From NCBI GenBank assembly GCA_963970005.1, contig CAXAMN010022840.1, positions 266,377-330,376 on the forward strand: a stretch of 64,000 nt of DNA, in the 5' to 3' direction. Source of the DNA: Durusdinium trenchii (Eukaryota; Sar; Dinophyceae; Suessiales; Symbiodiniaceae). Shown piece after piece: positions 13,701 to 26,806 of the stretch. The first letter of the stretch is position 1, and every line of letters starts with the position of its first letter. Under the pieces are notes generated by a model. That model saw nothing but the letters and a program-made list of their open reading frames with translations, searched no databases and was not told the DNA's origin. A program made the translations under genes and the position numbers.

Positions 13701-16128
13701 GAGGACTCTCACCTCGCAGAGGGCTAACACCTTCAGAATCTATGAGTACCTTTTCGGAAACTTTGTTTTCAATAATATGTCGCCTTTTCCCTCGTGGCTA
13801 AGAACAGGTTCAGTGAGCAAAGAGTGGCTGTGGTGTGCTGGCACCAGAGCAAGTTGCTTGAAAAGACTATGCTCATCAAAGATGTTCTGCGCAAGAGCGT
13901 GGAAGTACAAGATGGCCAAGATAAGTGTCAAGGGGTTTGAAGGGCACGAAGGGCAAGAGACGCACGTTCAAAACCGACGAGTCCAAAGTGTCATCCGCAC
14001 GAGTCCAAATTCAAAAAACATTATCCCAGTGTGAGGTTTAGAGGTGTAGCAGCAGAAAGTCTAGAGATCTAGACGCACTTCAGCTGAGCTCACCTCACCT
14101 TAGCTCCCCTCGCCCCACTCGCCCCACTAGTCAGTCAGTCAGTCAGTCAGTCAGCCACCCACACCACCACCATGACCACGATCCCCACCTTCATCACCAC
14201 CATCATCTCTCTTGACCCCACTGTGCCTAGATCTCTAAAACTTTCTGCTGCTACACCCCTAGGCCTCACACACACTTTTTGGGGCCTCTTGCCGGGAAAG
14301 CCATAGTATGTATGTAGAGGACTGAACGTTGGTAGTGACATCTTGCCATTTTGCTATATCTTTTCTGTGCCTCAACTGTTTTACTGGCATTGATTGAGTC
14401 TGTTAGGTTTTGGGTTTTCACCTTGTGTTTGATCATTGTTTCCTTTTTCAGCTTGAAGCTTTATATTCAACTCTGAAACAATGCCTGAACAAAACTTGAT
14501 GTGAGGACTGTATACTGCCTGATTTTTTTGACAGTGCAGTTTTGAAATAACCATTGCCTGTGTAAACATGGTGTGTTCATTCCCCTCAGTGTACTTCAGA
14601 AAGTCATCAATGCCTTCAACCACCCTACGCTCAATGGATTCATCCCTTGTGTTGATGTGACAGCCTGTCGAAGCCTTAGCATCTACTGTTGCATTCCTTG
14701 TTCATAGTTATGCCCAAATGTTTTTTTTTGTGCCTTGCAGTGGCCCTGAAGTCTTTGTTTGGTGTGTAGCCTATTTGATTGGTGGTCCGTCCGTTCTCTG
14801 GATTATATATTTTTGTGTTTGGTGACCCCGAACGCGATTCTTTGGACGATCGTTTTCCTTTGGACGAACATACTGGGATGAAAGTAGGGAGTGCAGGCAT
14901 GTGATCCGCCATTGTTCGGGTCTCCCTGTCTCCGTTTGTTTGACCCGCGGAGTGAGGCACGGTGAGGAATGACAGTTTTGGAAGGTCAAAATCAAATATC
15001 TCCTGCAAGAAACAGCGGAGACAATAAACTCACAGAGATTCTTCAGACTTGAGCTGAGCTGCCCCCTTGTGCAGGTCCAAGCATCAAGGCGAGCAGCGGT
15101 GGCAGTGCTGTCATGGATGACCAGGGCAACCTTTGGGGATTCGGTGGCGGCAGTCAAGGCTCCGTCGACCGTAACCCTGCACAATCCGGGCGCGTCTGCG
15201 CGTGTCCAGGTTGTTGTGATCCCGGGTTACCTGCCAGGGTGAGAAGATGGTAAACTTGGACACCTAACGAAAATGGCACGTAATGACACCTACAATATCA
15301 TATATATATATATAAGTGCTTGTGTGTGTGTGTGTGCGCGCGTGACTATATACATATAATTGCCCTCACTTGCAACGAACCACCTTTTAACTAGCAACAG
15401 GATAGTGCGATGCCCTTTTTGTCATCCATCATTTATGGATTTCCTGAGCCCTTCCCATGATGCGGGTCCATCTCTCGTTTGCTGGCCATGGTCTAGTAAA
15501 GTTTCCAAAATGCACCATATGTTCCATCTCTCCATCCCAATCATCCAAAATGAAACTGGCCCAAATCCAAAGTGAACATCGCGAACATCCCCAAGGCTCG
15601 CTTTGGGAGACGACAGTTTCGTAAAGGAACGCAGGGATCCCAAGGGTGGGTATATAGGCTGAAGGATGCAGGCTGGACGTTGTCCTTTTGATCGTTTTCC
15701 TCTTGGCAAGAAGACCATCGCCTCGGATGATCCCAGGCACACACGACGAGGTGTATGTGCTTGAGACGATCGGCCCAGCACCGACCACCTCAACGACCTC
15801 GACCTCTTCTCCAGCTGCTCGAACAACCACAACCACAACCACGACCACGACTACAACTACTACCACTACCACTACCACCACTACCACTACCACAACTACC
15901 ACTACGACTACTACCACTACCACTACCACTACCACCAGTACCGCTACGGACACTAGCACATTGGTTGTGATCAAAGATACAACACGGATGGAAGATCCTG
16001 CCGATGCGCCAAGTGAAAGCAGTGGTGGTACCGTTGCCCATTATGTGGAGGTCATTTTGTTTGTGGTCGTTTTCGTTGGTGCTCTCGTTTTCATCATTTG
16101 GTTCGCTCTGATGGTTGGCTGCACTTGA
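4653..16128 (+). CDS. Six-bladed kelch protein with poly-Thr stalk and C-terminal membrane anchor (10 exons, 5' end not found)
   Basis: Exons read from frame plus splice sites: 4653-4746, 6199-6366, 7158-7187, 7621-7771, 8195-8239, 8603-8649, 8740-8785, 9318-9555, 15089-15170, 15737-16128. All join in phase except one extra base in the 9318 exon. Six kelch repeats are seen: GHSAVLHEQKMWIFGGK, HHSAIVDHVGRMWIFGG, EHSAVFDGAWGMWIFGG, RHSAVMDSFRRMWVYGG, GHSAVMDAAGRMWLLGG and GGSAVMDDQGNLWGFGG, each followed by a typical YLD...W strand. Kelch blades form beta-propellers used in protein or glycan binding. After the propeller come a Pro/Ser/Thr segment, 38 consecutive Thr and a hydrophobic C-terminus, so I infer a heavily O-glycosylated cell-surface or endomembrane protein. 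No signal-peptide exon was recognised upstream. Six of nine introns start with GC or GA. About 430 codons are visible. The partner and pathway are unknown. Confidence 0.85.
6199..6366 (+). CDS. Kelch gene exon 2 (end of blade 1, most of blade 2)
   Basis: Starts after ...gggccgag with HYLDTVSGNWTEVF and contains HHSAIVDHVGRMWIFGG. It ends ...CAG CTG TG before a GC donor (GCTCGG). The next exon at 7158 restores TGG as LWYYLNL. Confidence 0.8.
7158..7187 (+). CDS. Kelch gene 30-nt microexon
   Basis: Reads YYLNLSNPI between ...agccaag and a GC donor (GCTCCT). Joined to 7621 it gives LSNPIKWMNVDT, the expected W-containing strand between blades 2 and 3. It is found only because both neighbours need it for phase and for the kelch pattern. 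Confidence 0.65.
7621..7771 (+). CDS. Kelch gene exon 4 (blade 3)
   Basis: Begins A TGG ATG AAC after ...ctccctaag and contains EHSAVFDGAWGMWIFGGKF, then VHYLDLE. It ends in phase 0 before a GC donor (GCGAGA). Confidence 0.8.
8195..8649 (+). CDS. Kelch gene exons 5 and 6 (8195-8239, 8603-8649)
   Basis: Exon 5 reads VVECRGNASWVALIP and ends before a GA donor (GACAGA). Exon 6 reads GPSKRWRHSAVMDSF and ends AG before a GC donor (GCGATT). Joined, they give a standard W...P..R..HSAV linker into blade 4. The intron 8240-8602 has no other feature that I recognise. The exon 5 acceptor could alternatively be nine bases downstream. Confidence 0.65.
8740..8785 (+). CDS. Kelch gene exon 7 (blade 4 core)
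   Basis: Follows a 90-nt intron (8650-8739, GC...AG). It reads RRMWVYGGVEYDKPFE and ends before a GA donor (GACAGG). Joining to 9318 gives FEDLYFLDVDSHTWSQV, an uninterrupted kelch sequence, which is strong support for the GA donor. Confidence 0.8.
9318..9555 (+). CDS. Kelch gene exon 8 (blade 5) with a one-base frame break
   Basis: Acceptor ...cgcccacag. Frame 0 gives DLYFLDVDSHTWSQV, GHSAVMDAAGRMWLLGG and VFYLDA. From about 9493 the kelch pattern continues only in the next frame as RNTWQLVSHAVTGGPALARE, up to a GT donor (GTTGTT). The exon is 238 nt. Removing one base makes it 79 whole codons and joins it in phase to 15089. It may be an assembly error, a strain-specific break or a decaying gene. 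Confidence 0.75.
15089..15170 (+). CDS. Kelch gene exon 9 (blade 6)
   Basis: Reads ASSGGSAVMDDQGNLWGFGG and then GSQGSVD, ending C before a canonical GTAACC donor. An alternative acceptor at 15075 would suit the unshifted frame of exon 8, but it duplicates the linker and fits the kelch spacing less well. Confidence 0.75.
15737..16128 (+). CDS. Kelch gene terminal exon: Thr stalk and membrane anchor
   Basis: Acceptor ...gatcccag. Joining restores VDRTHDEVYVLETI, the last propeller strand. There follow PAPTTSTTSTSSPAA, then 38 Thr codons (15823-15936, mixed ACC/ACT/ACA/ACG), then TSTATDTST. A hydrophobic run is encoded by 16051-16116, with only Gly-Cys-Thr before the stop. A tail this short suits either a type I anchor without a cytoplasmic domain or a GPI-attachment signal with Ser-Ser-Gly-Gly (about 16018-16029) as a possible attachment site. 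The sequence alone does not decide between them. Confidence 0.85.
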
Positions 16129-19100
16129 TGGCCAGGGCTGCCAGGGTTACGCGTTAGCATTGTTATTGAGGATGTAAAAACCACTTGCAATCCAAACAGG
16201 AAGGCCGTTTGATGCTTAATGTTTTTTATGCTCCTTGCACTCCCCACCACCCTGCCCATACCAGACGAGATCGTGATTCATGACGGCTGAGTTTTGGGCT
16301 AAGCTGGATCTTCTGCTTGATTTTGGGAATTTGTTTCTGTATGCCCCACGTGAGTTGCGCAGTAAAACGTCTCTGAGATCACGGGTGGTCGTGGCCCATG
16401 GGCAGACCGCGGGGCCTGTGGGTCTGTGGGGGCACGAACAAGGAGGAGCCAATCTAGTACCATCCTAAGTGCAGATCACATCGCCAATTGTGGGACGATG
16501 TCGGAATTTTCCTATGTCCTTGGCCCCACACACAAAAAGCAGCTCTGCATTTCAGGTGCGATGTCGGCATGTGTCACCTTCACGAGGTACGTATCTCATG
16601 TGCAATTGGTATTCCAATAGTGGCCGCGCCGTAAAGTCAGTCATGTCTCATGTGACTTGCACCTAGTATAATTTTGGAATCAAGGTGCCTAACATGAACA
16701 CCCTTGCGGGACGCATCAGAATATATCAGAATGTAGGTGAGCTAGTTGCTGTGGATTGCCGACATTGGAGTGCAGTTTGGACCGACTCTTGCCTGTGGTC
16801 CCTGGCAGCCCGAGGAGAGGTGACGCCAGAGGTGCTCAAGCAGGGCAAGTGGAGCAAGTGGAGCTCGCTGATGTTGGGGCGACGCGGGGCTTCGGGGATG
16901 AAACAGTGGAGATGCCACATATGCCGCATACCGAGTTCTTTGGAAGCAGTGAGGTTTCGTGAGGCCCTTCTCTTGGAGTGAGCTCTGTGACTGGAGTGGC
17001 GCCTTGCATGTTGCACAAGGCTTGTGTGAAATTCACTATGCCAATATGCTTGAGTGCATGCTCAGCCATGTTTGATAGTCCTGAGCAGAATATGAGGGGC
17101 AAATCCTCAAGAACATTCTACGAATTGTTGCGCGGCTGCTAATATGGTCCTTTTTGCTGCCCAGACATAGCATTGGGCATTCCAGCGCGATTGTCACATC
17201 TCCCGGTGTGCGAACTTCAGCACACCCTTCGTGGAAATTCAGGACCTGTCAAGAGCTTTTAGGTCCCGCCAGCAGAACAATACATGAAATTCAATATATA
17301 TATAATATATACATAGTTATATAAATTTAGTATATCTACTGTATATACTATATATATGAATCCCATTGAATCCCCTTTTGAAAGACCCCACTCCTGTCAA
17401 TTGCTTGTCCGTCGAACGTGCCGAGCATCAGGTGAGGTGACCAGCCGACCAGCAGAATCACAACTTTTGTACAGCGTAAAAGTTATAAGGTCTTACATAA
17501 GTTGACTGCTGAACCCTAGAAAGCGCAGGCATAGCCAATATTGATGAGAGACTCCCAGAATTCTGCCTCCAAACACAAAAATGCCGTTCCATCATGAAAA
17601 CACTTGCTTCTTCCTATAGGTCCCTTGCATTGAAGACCTGCCTCTCGCAGGTGATGCGGGCTCAACACGCCGGGCGCTGTCAGAGCGCCGGCGCCGGCAG
17701 ATGGAAGACCCCTCAACGACCCGTTTGAGGGCTGGGACATCCCCAGTGACATGCGGGCTCATCATGGCTCCATGGGCTCCACTGCGGTGCGAACGAAGCG
17801 CGTTTCGCACGAACTGGACGAGACGAACAGTCTCTCCAATGCCAGCGGCCAAGGTCTGGCACCACACACCGAACGAGGAAGCACTCCCGAACGAGGCCCA
17901 CCGCCTCAAATTACGTCGCGGACATGGCGCGGTTCGTTGTTCACCCAGGAAAGTCAGGATGTTGAGACTGCTCCTAATCCAGGATGTTATTTTTTTGGGG
18001 GGGTGAATAAATTTAAGAACCTCAGGAGCCACCAAAAAAGATTAAAGTTTGTTTTGTTGGCTTTCGCTGCTCCAGTCACAGCACTGTGTCCTCTTCATGT
18101 CCATATCTCATATCTCACTTCAATATGACGGATGTGAACTGGAACCAGGTAATTGGCATTTTGGCACACAGTCACAACATTGTTTGCCGTTTACCCGTGA
18201 TGTTTTTAGAACCTTGTTGTTTCCTTGCTTTGCTTTGTATGATGCACTCTTCAGGAACTGTATCGATTGCATGGGCAACCCATTTCAAGACCGCTGAGGG
18301 TTCAAGGTTCTAGGGCATCAGGCACGCCAAACATGTAGTTTGAAGGATTTTGAAGAGACACCTTGCTATTCTTCCAACCCTTTGCGTTTGTGGGCCGCCA
18401 AAGTGTACACTCCCACTTGTCCCACTGCAGATTATATCATCATTTACATACGATTGTGTGGTTCCATGAATTTTCTGATAGCACAAGTCAGAGCAGGTGT
18501 GCTTCAGGCGCCCGAAAAAGCAGCACTATATAATCGCATTTAATGCCTATGAGGCATAACCACCTTGGGATCTTCCAGATGTAATGCTCCTGTTCATTCC
18601 TATGCAATGTGTTCATAAGATATGATAGATGGTTTTTTCAATCTTGCCACGACCCCCCAAGAACCCCCAGCAAAAACGCGAGCATCACGCATCTGGTCAC
18701 ACACACAAATAAACATTGGCCATCGGGCCTGGAAATGTGAAACCCGGTAGGTCGTGGCCCGGGGGTGACGAATCAACAGGTCCATTGGTATCCATTTAGT
18801 AGCATCACGGATGAGAAAAGCACCAAAAACATATCTAAAAAATGCCAGGATGCGCCAGGTTGATCCTGTAGCTGGGAGAAATACACAGATGGCAGGGTTT
18901 CTTTGGCTCAAAGGCCTCGTCTAGGTGGCTCCTAAGAATTCCTGTGAAGATGAAGGGCCACAAGTATTGCACACAGTGGCCAGCCTACAACCTTTTGTGG
19001 GCTCTTTTGTCATCCATCGGACTGAGAGACCCAAACATCGGCAGAATCGGTCTGCCAGAACTGCTGGGAAATCCTCCAGTACCTTCGTTTGCTAAGATCT

Positions 19101-22100
19101 TTTCGTCGGATCAAGTGGGACCCTTCTGCCCGGTGTAGCCAGGTTGGTCTATGGCCAGGTGGGGGGGGGTGGATCCGTTCATCACAGACCGACTGCGAAA
19201 AGGGGCATGACTGGATGCCAGTGGTCAGTACCGGTTTCACACCTAGGGTTGCTGAACTGAACAGGTTGCTGTATGGGTGTTGCCGTGCCGTTTCGCTTGA
19301 CGACGTGTTGATAGAATCCAGGCCGTCTTGGAAGGACTCAAGATCAACGAGTGATTTCGGTCTGACTGTCAGAACTGTTAAAGTTTGAAAGCAATGTGAG
19401 TAAGAATTGCAGACGCGCCCCGTTGTCAATAGTAGACTTGGGTTGAAGGACCTGCTTATGTTTGTTTTGCTGCTGTAGTGCAATTGGTTTTGAACATCCT
19501 GACTGCTTTGAGTATGTCTATGTGCAAAGGTTTCTTTGGACAATTTGTGCGACTTTTGTAGTTGGTCATTGTGCACCAGTCCTCCAAAAAAAGCATTTGA
19601 CATCCTCTACGCCCAACTGCCATTGTTTTTTTTTTCCAGTTTACTGTTCAATGCTAAAGCAAAACTTATAAACTTCTGGTGATTGAAAAGTAAACTGCCC
19701 ACTAGCAGTTTATTTCAAGCTAGTTCGGACTTCTGTGCCAGTCAAGCGAGCTGTGTTGAAGCGGTGTTGGCAGATCAATCACCGGCGTTCACGCCTCCAA
19801 CATCCTCCAACGATTGAGGGGTCGACATTGGGGAATGCCCTCCAAAAGCACTGCTGTAGAAGCCGCTCAGTTATTTTGGGAACATGCCTCTAGTTAGATG
19901 AGCAAGGGCAATGATGGACCTCTGCCAACTGGAAGAGTTTTGCAGAAGCCATTGGCTTCAGGATCTTCCCCAACCGGAGCCGTTCAGTCGACCCCAAGGC
20001 GGAGCCGTGTCCTCGCGACATCAGAGATTCTCCAATTTCTTGGCTGACGAGGCAGGCAGGAGAAGGGTTGCAGCCCACAACAATGGGTCCTATTCCTGGA
20101 AGCCACGACTACCAGTCCTGCCCAACTAAAGTTCTTGGCAGGCATATCGTACTCCATATGCACTTTGCTAGGTGGTCAGGAGGGAGCTAAGGCTGCTGGG
20201 GGTATCCATATTCCTTCTGAAACAGGGATTAGAGGGAGTTTCCCAACCACTTGCTAGTTGGATACTTGAAGGGCCAACTGGCCATCTTCCAACACCTTCT
20301 AATACCAAAAGTACGATGGGGCTGGACTTGTGGTTGACAGATGCAGCTGTCAAAGGGCATGCCCTTGCGAATTGAACAGCGGGATAGACAACCGTGGGTA
20401 GTATATAGTCCTCGTAATTGCCCACATGTTTGGTGCAGAGATCGTCAGAATCAATTTTTGGAGACCTCCTCCCAGTAACCCCTTGTCCTGTGCAATCCTA
20501 GGTCCTAGGTGTGCAAATCGGTTTGACACATCGATAGCTCAGCGCCAGAGGCTGGGTCGAAGAAGGATTGGTTCAAGGACTGGCAGTCCTTGGAGGTGTT
20601 CTTCCACCAGCGTCGGGGACCTTGATGTGTTTCAATGGACGATGTGATCACCCAGTTTGACCATCCTGGGCGGTGGAGTTTTATAAATGGTTACTTTGGA
20701 TTCTGACACCCTTGAAGCTAGTCGACAGGTGGCTCAGGTCTCATGGGAACATCCTGTGAATGAAGGCCTTCCTCAATTAGACTATATACTGTAGTTGGAT
20801 GCTGGTACTGGAACATACTGGGAAACTTGACTAGGAGCTGCGAAGAATCTCCACTGAGAGGCCCTTTAGCCGAAGCTGGTTGTCCATCGAATGATGTGGA
20901 GTGCATGGCAGGCTCTTTGAAGTTTCAGAATGCTTCAGAGCCCCAATAAGTACCTTTCGTATCCTTTCGTTGCAAAATGTGGTGAATATGTCCATCGATT
21001 CTGTCAGCAAGTGTTAACCTACCCACATATGCAGAAAGGAATGTGTTTGTTGGAACCTCATACGGTCCGCCGGATGTAGCTTGGAGGGCGGATGGCCATG
21101 GAGAAGAGAGGAGGGTCATGCAGTGGCACCACATCGCCAATGCCAGGACCCGGACCGCTTTTCACCCTGGACCTGGCGCAAGCAGCCGGGGGCCCGCGGG
21201 AGTAGATGTGCTGGATGTGCACCATTTTCCCGGCAACAACTGCTGATGTTTGAGGGTTTGAACTTGGTATGCTGAGCCATTGAAGAGCTGGAGCAATCTT
21301 GGAAATTTTGAAATCCCTGTCTTGTTTGCACTTGCTTTTTCTAGAGCTCCAAATGGCAGATTGCAAGAAACTCAACAAACCTCCCGCGACACTGCTTAGG
21401 CACAACTACTTCTTGGACCGCGGGGCCAAGTGTAGCTGACATGTCAAGCTTTGTGGTCTAAGCACCGTAGATCTACAGATATGGAAGAGGCAATGCTTGG
21501 TCAATCTTGGTCAAGTGCCGCTTCGAATGCCCCAGCTTAATAACATTTCATAGTGCTTAGTAGGTGGCATCACCGGAACAAAGCGGGAGGACCGGGGCCT
21601 AGTAGCATGCACACACACACACACATCCGTAAACACGTCCTTTTGCAGCTTAGTGGCCAGGTTCATGGTGGTTTACAAGACGCCGACCATTGTGAGCACC
21701 GACCTTTTTGATCTTGAGAAGATCGGGGCCCTGGAGCATGTGGCCATATGTGGCCCTGGAGCAGCTGGTACCTGAAAGGTCCCCCAAAGAGGTCAAGGAT
21801 GCCATGGGTTTTCTGGAAGAACCCTCATGAATGCTGGGAAGATCCATGCAGTAACTAAGCTGCTAGACTGAGCCACTGAGTTGGACTGGATGTACTTCTG
21901 GCCAGCCAGCAAGTTTGTTAAACTCTTGCTGGTCTACTGCCTGATGACCTTGGCAGCTGGTACCCCTACGTAGTCAGACTCCGTGAGAGAGTCCGTGAGA
22001 CAATGCCACGGGTCCATTGATCAGCTGGCCGTCTTGGACAACGCTGCCTCCCTGGCTTGAACCAGCAGGTTTGATGCACGTCTTGAGTTTGCTTTTCCCT

Positions 22101-25100
22101 CTTTTTCCCGAACTCCTGTGGAATGTCGCAATGGAATCTCAACACCTTTGACATTCCATTGGGCTTGCAGGAAGCCTATGGAAGTCGCAAGTGTATGAAA
22201 CACGATGAAGCGGTTTCCGTGCCTTCCAGCATCAGCGAGCCACGACTGGCCGCCCTTTCAAACACACCGTCCGTCGCCCTCCATCCATGGAGATGCAGCT
22301 GGACTCGGAAAGGTGAAGCACATGAAAAAGCACAAGCCCTGGTTTCAACGGTACTGACATTCATGTTCCCTCATTTGTTCTTCTCGGAGGGCGAGAGACG
22401 CTCACGCATGTTTTTTTTTTCATGTTTTGTTGTTATTGTTCTTTGATGCGCCCCCCCTGAAATATCACATGGAGTGGAACTCTTAAAGCACTGATTCTGG
22501 AGCATAGAGCATAGGCCCAGCCAGCAGAAGTGTGAAATACCGTGTGAAATCCGTAGCGCAGCCAGCAGGGTGCATTTCATTTATTTTTCTTTTGGCAGAC
22601 AGACTCTACTGACCCCTCAACCACCCAGGCAGCAACACGCATCGGATTTCGGCAACACGCCGCACCTGCAGGATTCTTTACAACTCAGATGGCTCAGATG
22701 CTACGACACGACAACAGGGGATTCCTCGGGCGTTCGCCATGCCACTCTCCAGTCACAGCCTAAAACCTGGCAACTTGGTCGCTGGCCGATGGGTTATACC
22801 CTGCAAAGTGCAAGGAATCCCCCAGTTTCAGGTGCACAAAGAGAGTAATTAGTGACAGCAGGTGGATCTGGAGGGAATATCGGTTTAAGTTTAACCATAC
22901 CGTATTCATTGTGTTCTAGCGAATTCTAGTGGCCTTGGTATGCATCGAGTGTATGTTGGTTCTATTTTTGAATTAACCTAAGTACCACTAGACTAGATTC
23001 TTAGATGCCGTGTCGGGTGTGAGCCAACTAAGATCACATTACACTCCCTGAAATCATCATGGAATTGGATGGCCTTGATTTTGGTTGACCATTGCGCTTT
23101 TTAAAACCAAACAGTTTGTGCCATCCATCCACTTAGCATGGTTCTCTCATTGAGTAGAATCATGATTATTACTGTACATGATTTTTCCACTTCTTCCACT
23201 TCCATGATGATCATCATCATAATGATCACAATGATAATAGCAATGATAATGGTAATGACAAATTTGCTTATACAATAATAAACAACAATAATAGTCGTAG
23301 TAGTAGGAGGCAGGAGGTGCAGTGGCTTCCAACGTGTGATGTTCCCTCCACACCATTGGGTGGGACAACTTGAGACCGAACGACTTTGTACGCCGGCCTT
23401 GGCGTACAGCCGCCAGCCGTGGCGGTGGGTGAATGGACAGAAAGACGCAAGAGCTTTTAGTTGGCTGTTGTGTGCACCTTTGGTAGCACCACTCGAATCT
23501 AAATGTGTATAATAGAGTTCTGTCGGGCGCGCCAGCCCATAGATACAAGGAGCCAAAAAAATGCAAAAGGTAGAGCAAACAAAAAACGCAAAAACAATGT
23601 AGCTGTGCGTGTTTGTCGCTTTTTTTTTCACTTTTTTCGCTTTATTTTCACATGTGTTTGTTCGCTTTATTTTAGCATTTATTTTCCATTTGTTTCGATT
23701 TGTTTCGCTTTTTTTCCTAGGAGCGTGCAGCAAATATTGCTGACGGGTAAAAGTTCTCATAAGTGCAGAAGTGGTACCAGGAAAAAGAACAAAACACATG
23801 CAAAAACAAAGCAAATTGCGCTGCCTTTGCATTTTCATGTGCCTTTGTTTTGCATTTTTTCCCTCTTTTTGTTTTACAAAAAGAACATATTTGATGGTTG
23901 GTCATGTATGGCTGCCATTGCCCAACATAATAATAGAGAGAGAGAGTCTCCCCAATTATTGCCAATGCTCATTGATGGTGACCGACAAACAGATTGACAA
24001 GTGAACTCCATCCAAGTTGTGGTGCTTATTGTGTTTGAAGACTACCTTCACTACCTGGCCAGTTGTGTGGTTTGATGACTCCTGATCCAACCACCCCCCC
24101 AAAAAAAGTTGAGTGTATAGTTTTATATAGGCCTGTCCGAGAACGACTAAACCACTAGACCAAACTGGCACAGGTAGGGAGTCGGGGGCTAGACACGATC
24201 ATTGCCCGGTTCAAAGGTCTATGAGGGATAGACCTAATTGTTGGGGTTCATTACGGCTCTAAGGGCTGAACTTAGGACCAAGAACTGCTCAGTTGGCGTC
24301 CAAGTTGAACAAGCTCTGTCTCTAGTTTTAATGAGGGGAGCTGAGGCCGAGCTACCTTGACCTCAAATTCGCGGCGAACCGAGGTGATTTGGAACTGGAC
24401 CTCAAGGCCACCTTCACCGACCGCAGCCCAGGTGGTTCGCCCAAGCCTCCCGCCTCGCCGATCTCGCCGTCGCCTCGACCGTCTGCGGGGCCCAGCGTCG
24501 CAGCCAGCGGGTTGCTGGGCGCGGTCAAGGAGCAGCACAGGTTCAGTTGAGTGGACAAAGTATATAGAGCAAAAATAGAGTATATTGTATCAAACTCAAC
24601 AAGTAATTAACTATATATATATATAGATCTATTTTTATTTAATCCAAGCATATATGAATATGTATACTACGTTACTTACATATACATATACATCCCCGCG
24701 GATTGAACACGGTGCGTGCGGTTGTGGCCCAAGTCATCAAGCACCCATTCATGAAACTATAGTATATCTCCTGGGCCCTTGCCTTTAGATATGTTTCTTA
24801 TTGGTGTTTTATTGAAACTGCCATGTGGCCACTATCGGCAAACTGTCTCCAAATCACCTACCAATGACGACCTGCTCTTCGGCAAAATGCTCAAGAGAGT
24901 CAACGTCTCACAACCGATGAGGATTTTTACATATCTTTACTGTAGGATCTTTTGCACGAGTCGACCAATCGCTTAAACGGTCAAGATACCAACAGTCAAT
25001 GACAAAAAGTTCAACAAGGGAGAACAAAAAGCCAATCACGACATCAAATGCAAAAGTAGCATGAACAAGTGAAACTGACAAGCAGAAAAGGACAAGTGAC

Positions 25101-25956
25101 GCATGACATGGGCTTGAGCATACAAAAGTGCTGGTAAACAAAACGTTTAAAAACGCCAGCGGCCATTGGGTGCACAAAAGCAGCTATCAGCTCCTGCCCC
25201 TGACCCCACCCCACCTCAAACCAACACTGTTGCAAAATGAGTACGACTACACGTACGTTTTTCAAGCCGTTAGCATGTACATGTACATCTGTACGCCACA
25301 CAATGCATTAGAATCCGCAACCGTCCATTTGAGGTTCACGGTATGTTCAATGTTGAGCGTGAAAACAACCTCTATGACATGGAGGTGGTGCACCCCTTTA
25401 ATAACACAAATTCAGGGCCCCCACTTACAGGGCGTCAGGTGTTGATTCTACAGCGTTTTTCTCGTGTTGAATGCCTACTATTGACGTGAAAAAGTGACAT
25501 GAATGTGGCATGATTTTTGCTATCATTTTTCTATCATGTTTCGCAAATGAATTGACAGGTCGTTGGATTCCAGGACGGTTCAGACTAGTCTACATGTTGT
25601 TTGCTGCTCGAGCCTGCGAGCTGGGCATATGCAAACCTTGTTGCTCCTAAGATCTCTTCAGTGATAATGCATGTCTATGCTACAAGCCACTGTGTTGCCT
25701 CTTGCATCACGCGAGAATGTAGGGTCGATTCTGCTAATTTTTCAGACGGTCAATTCTTTCATTCTAGGGTGCTCCACTTTGCTTCGTGGGTGTCGAGATG
25801 GTATGGTGGGCATCTGACCAGGAAAAGCAATGTATCCAAAGCGGGCAGTTAGGCAGGCACTTCACGGACAGTTGACGAATGCCCTTTGTTACTAGTAGCA
25901 TCTAGTAGCCTCCTTGCTCCTAGTAGCGATGCCCTTGTTACTAGTGGCGATGCCAG

Positions 25957-26104
25957 GAGTATGTCCCGGAAATCGCCCACTTGACACTTCCGCACACGGT
26001 GGCGTCTCAGTGGCAGCTGCGGCTCAGCACTGAGTCCCAGCTTGCCGCGAAGGGCAAGAATGCAGGGCAGGAGTTCCCGGTGGCTTGGCTTTGGAACGAA
26101 GCAG
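25957..26104 (+). CDS. Exon of an unrecognised gene, abutting a repeat array
   Basis: Reads EYVPEIAHLTLPHTVASQWQ then LRLSTESQLAAKGKNAGQEF between gatgccag|GAG and a GTGTGG donor, phase 1 at the end. The acceptor lies in the last unit of the CCTAGTAG-type array. It could belong to the same gene as the ZZ exon at 26620, but the intervening DNA (26105-26619) was not resolved. Confidence 0.45.
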
Positions 26105-26619
26105 GTGTGGTATGGTGCGGTTACTTAGAGCTTATTGGAGAAAAGCAGCTTGTAACTTGCAGGTACTTTGGGAAAGGTAGGAACGTTGATATGGTTTTGG
26201 TGCCAGAAGTTGACAAATCCAAGGTCACCTGGTATGGCCGAGCACTGCTGGAGCTTTGCGGCCCTTGTGTCGCCTGGAGTTGTTGAAGGAGTAGTGGCTT
26301 TTAACAATTAGGGTACCCAACCAAGTGGGATGGCATTATAGATCCGGATTCAAAAAAACAGTCGACCTGTCTGCCCGTCCCACTGGTGTGGCTCGGGCGC
26401 TAAACATCGTCGAGCAACGTCGAAGTTGGACTGACGTCCAAGCCGGCATCGGACGGAGTTTCCCTGTGAAGCCAAGCCAGTAGAAGTTGGAACAAAGCAA
26501 TCGTTGCCCGAGTCAATTATCCACTCATTCAGCGCTTGTTAAGAGGAATTTGTTGTTCTCTTTAAGAGGGCAGGAGTTGGTCAGTCGTCAACACGAACCT
26601 TGTTTTGTCTCATTGTAAG

Positions 26620-26806
26620 AGATGTGGCGACCATCCTCATTCACGTACACATTTCCTCCTGAAGCCGCTCCCTTTTCCACCCCATCTCGGCGGTGCGATG
26701 GATCTTGAGGCCATGGAACTGGCCCCCCAGTTAAACGAGCTGGAGGCCCATCAAAGAAGTTGCCCCTACATGTGGAAGGAAGGCACTCCCAGCCGCGCGA
26801 TCATCG
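26620..26806 (+). CDS. Exon with the second half of a ZZ-type zinc finger
   Basis: Open in phase 0 from the acceptor ...cattgtaag to a GTTGTT donor. It begins RCGDHPHSRTHFLLKPLP. The HPHSRTHFLLK segment matches the His-containing C-terminal end of ZZ zinc fingers, protein-interaction modules found in p62/NBR1-like and related proteins. The rest reads GGAMDLEAMELAPQLNELEA, then HQRSCPYMWKEGTPSRAIIG. The cysteine-rich first half would be on an upstream exon that I did not find. Identification rests on a short motif. Confidence 0.45.
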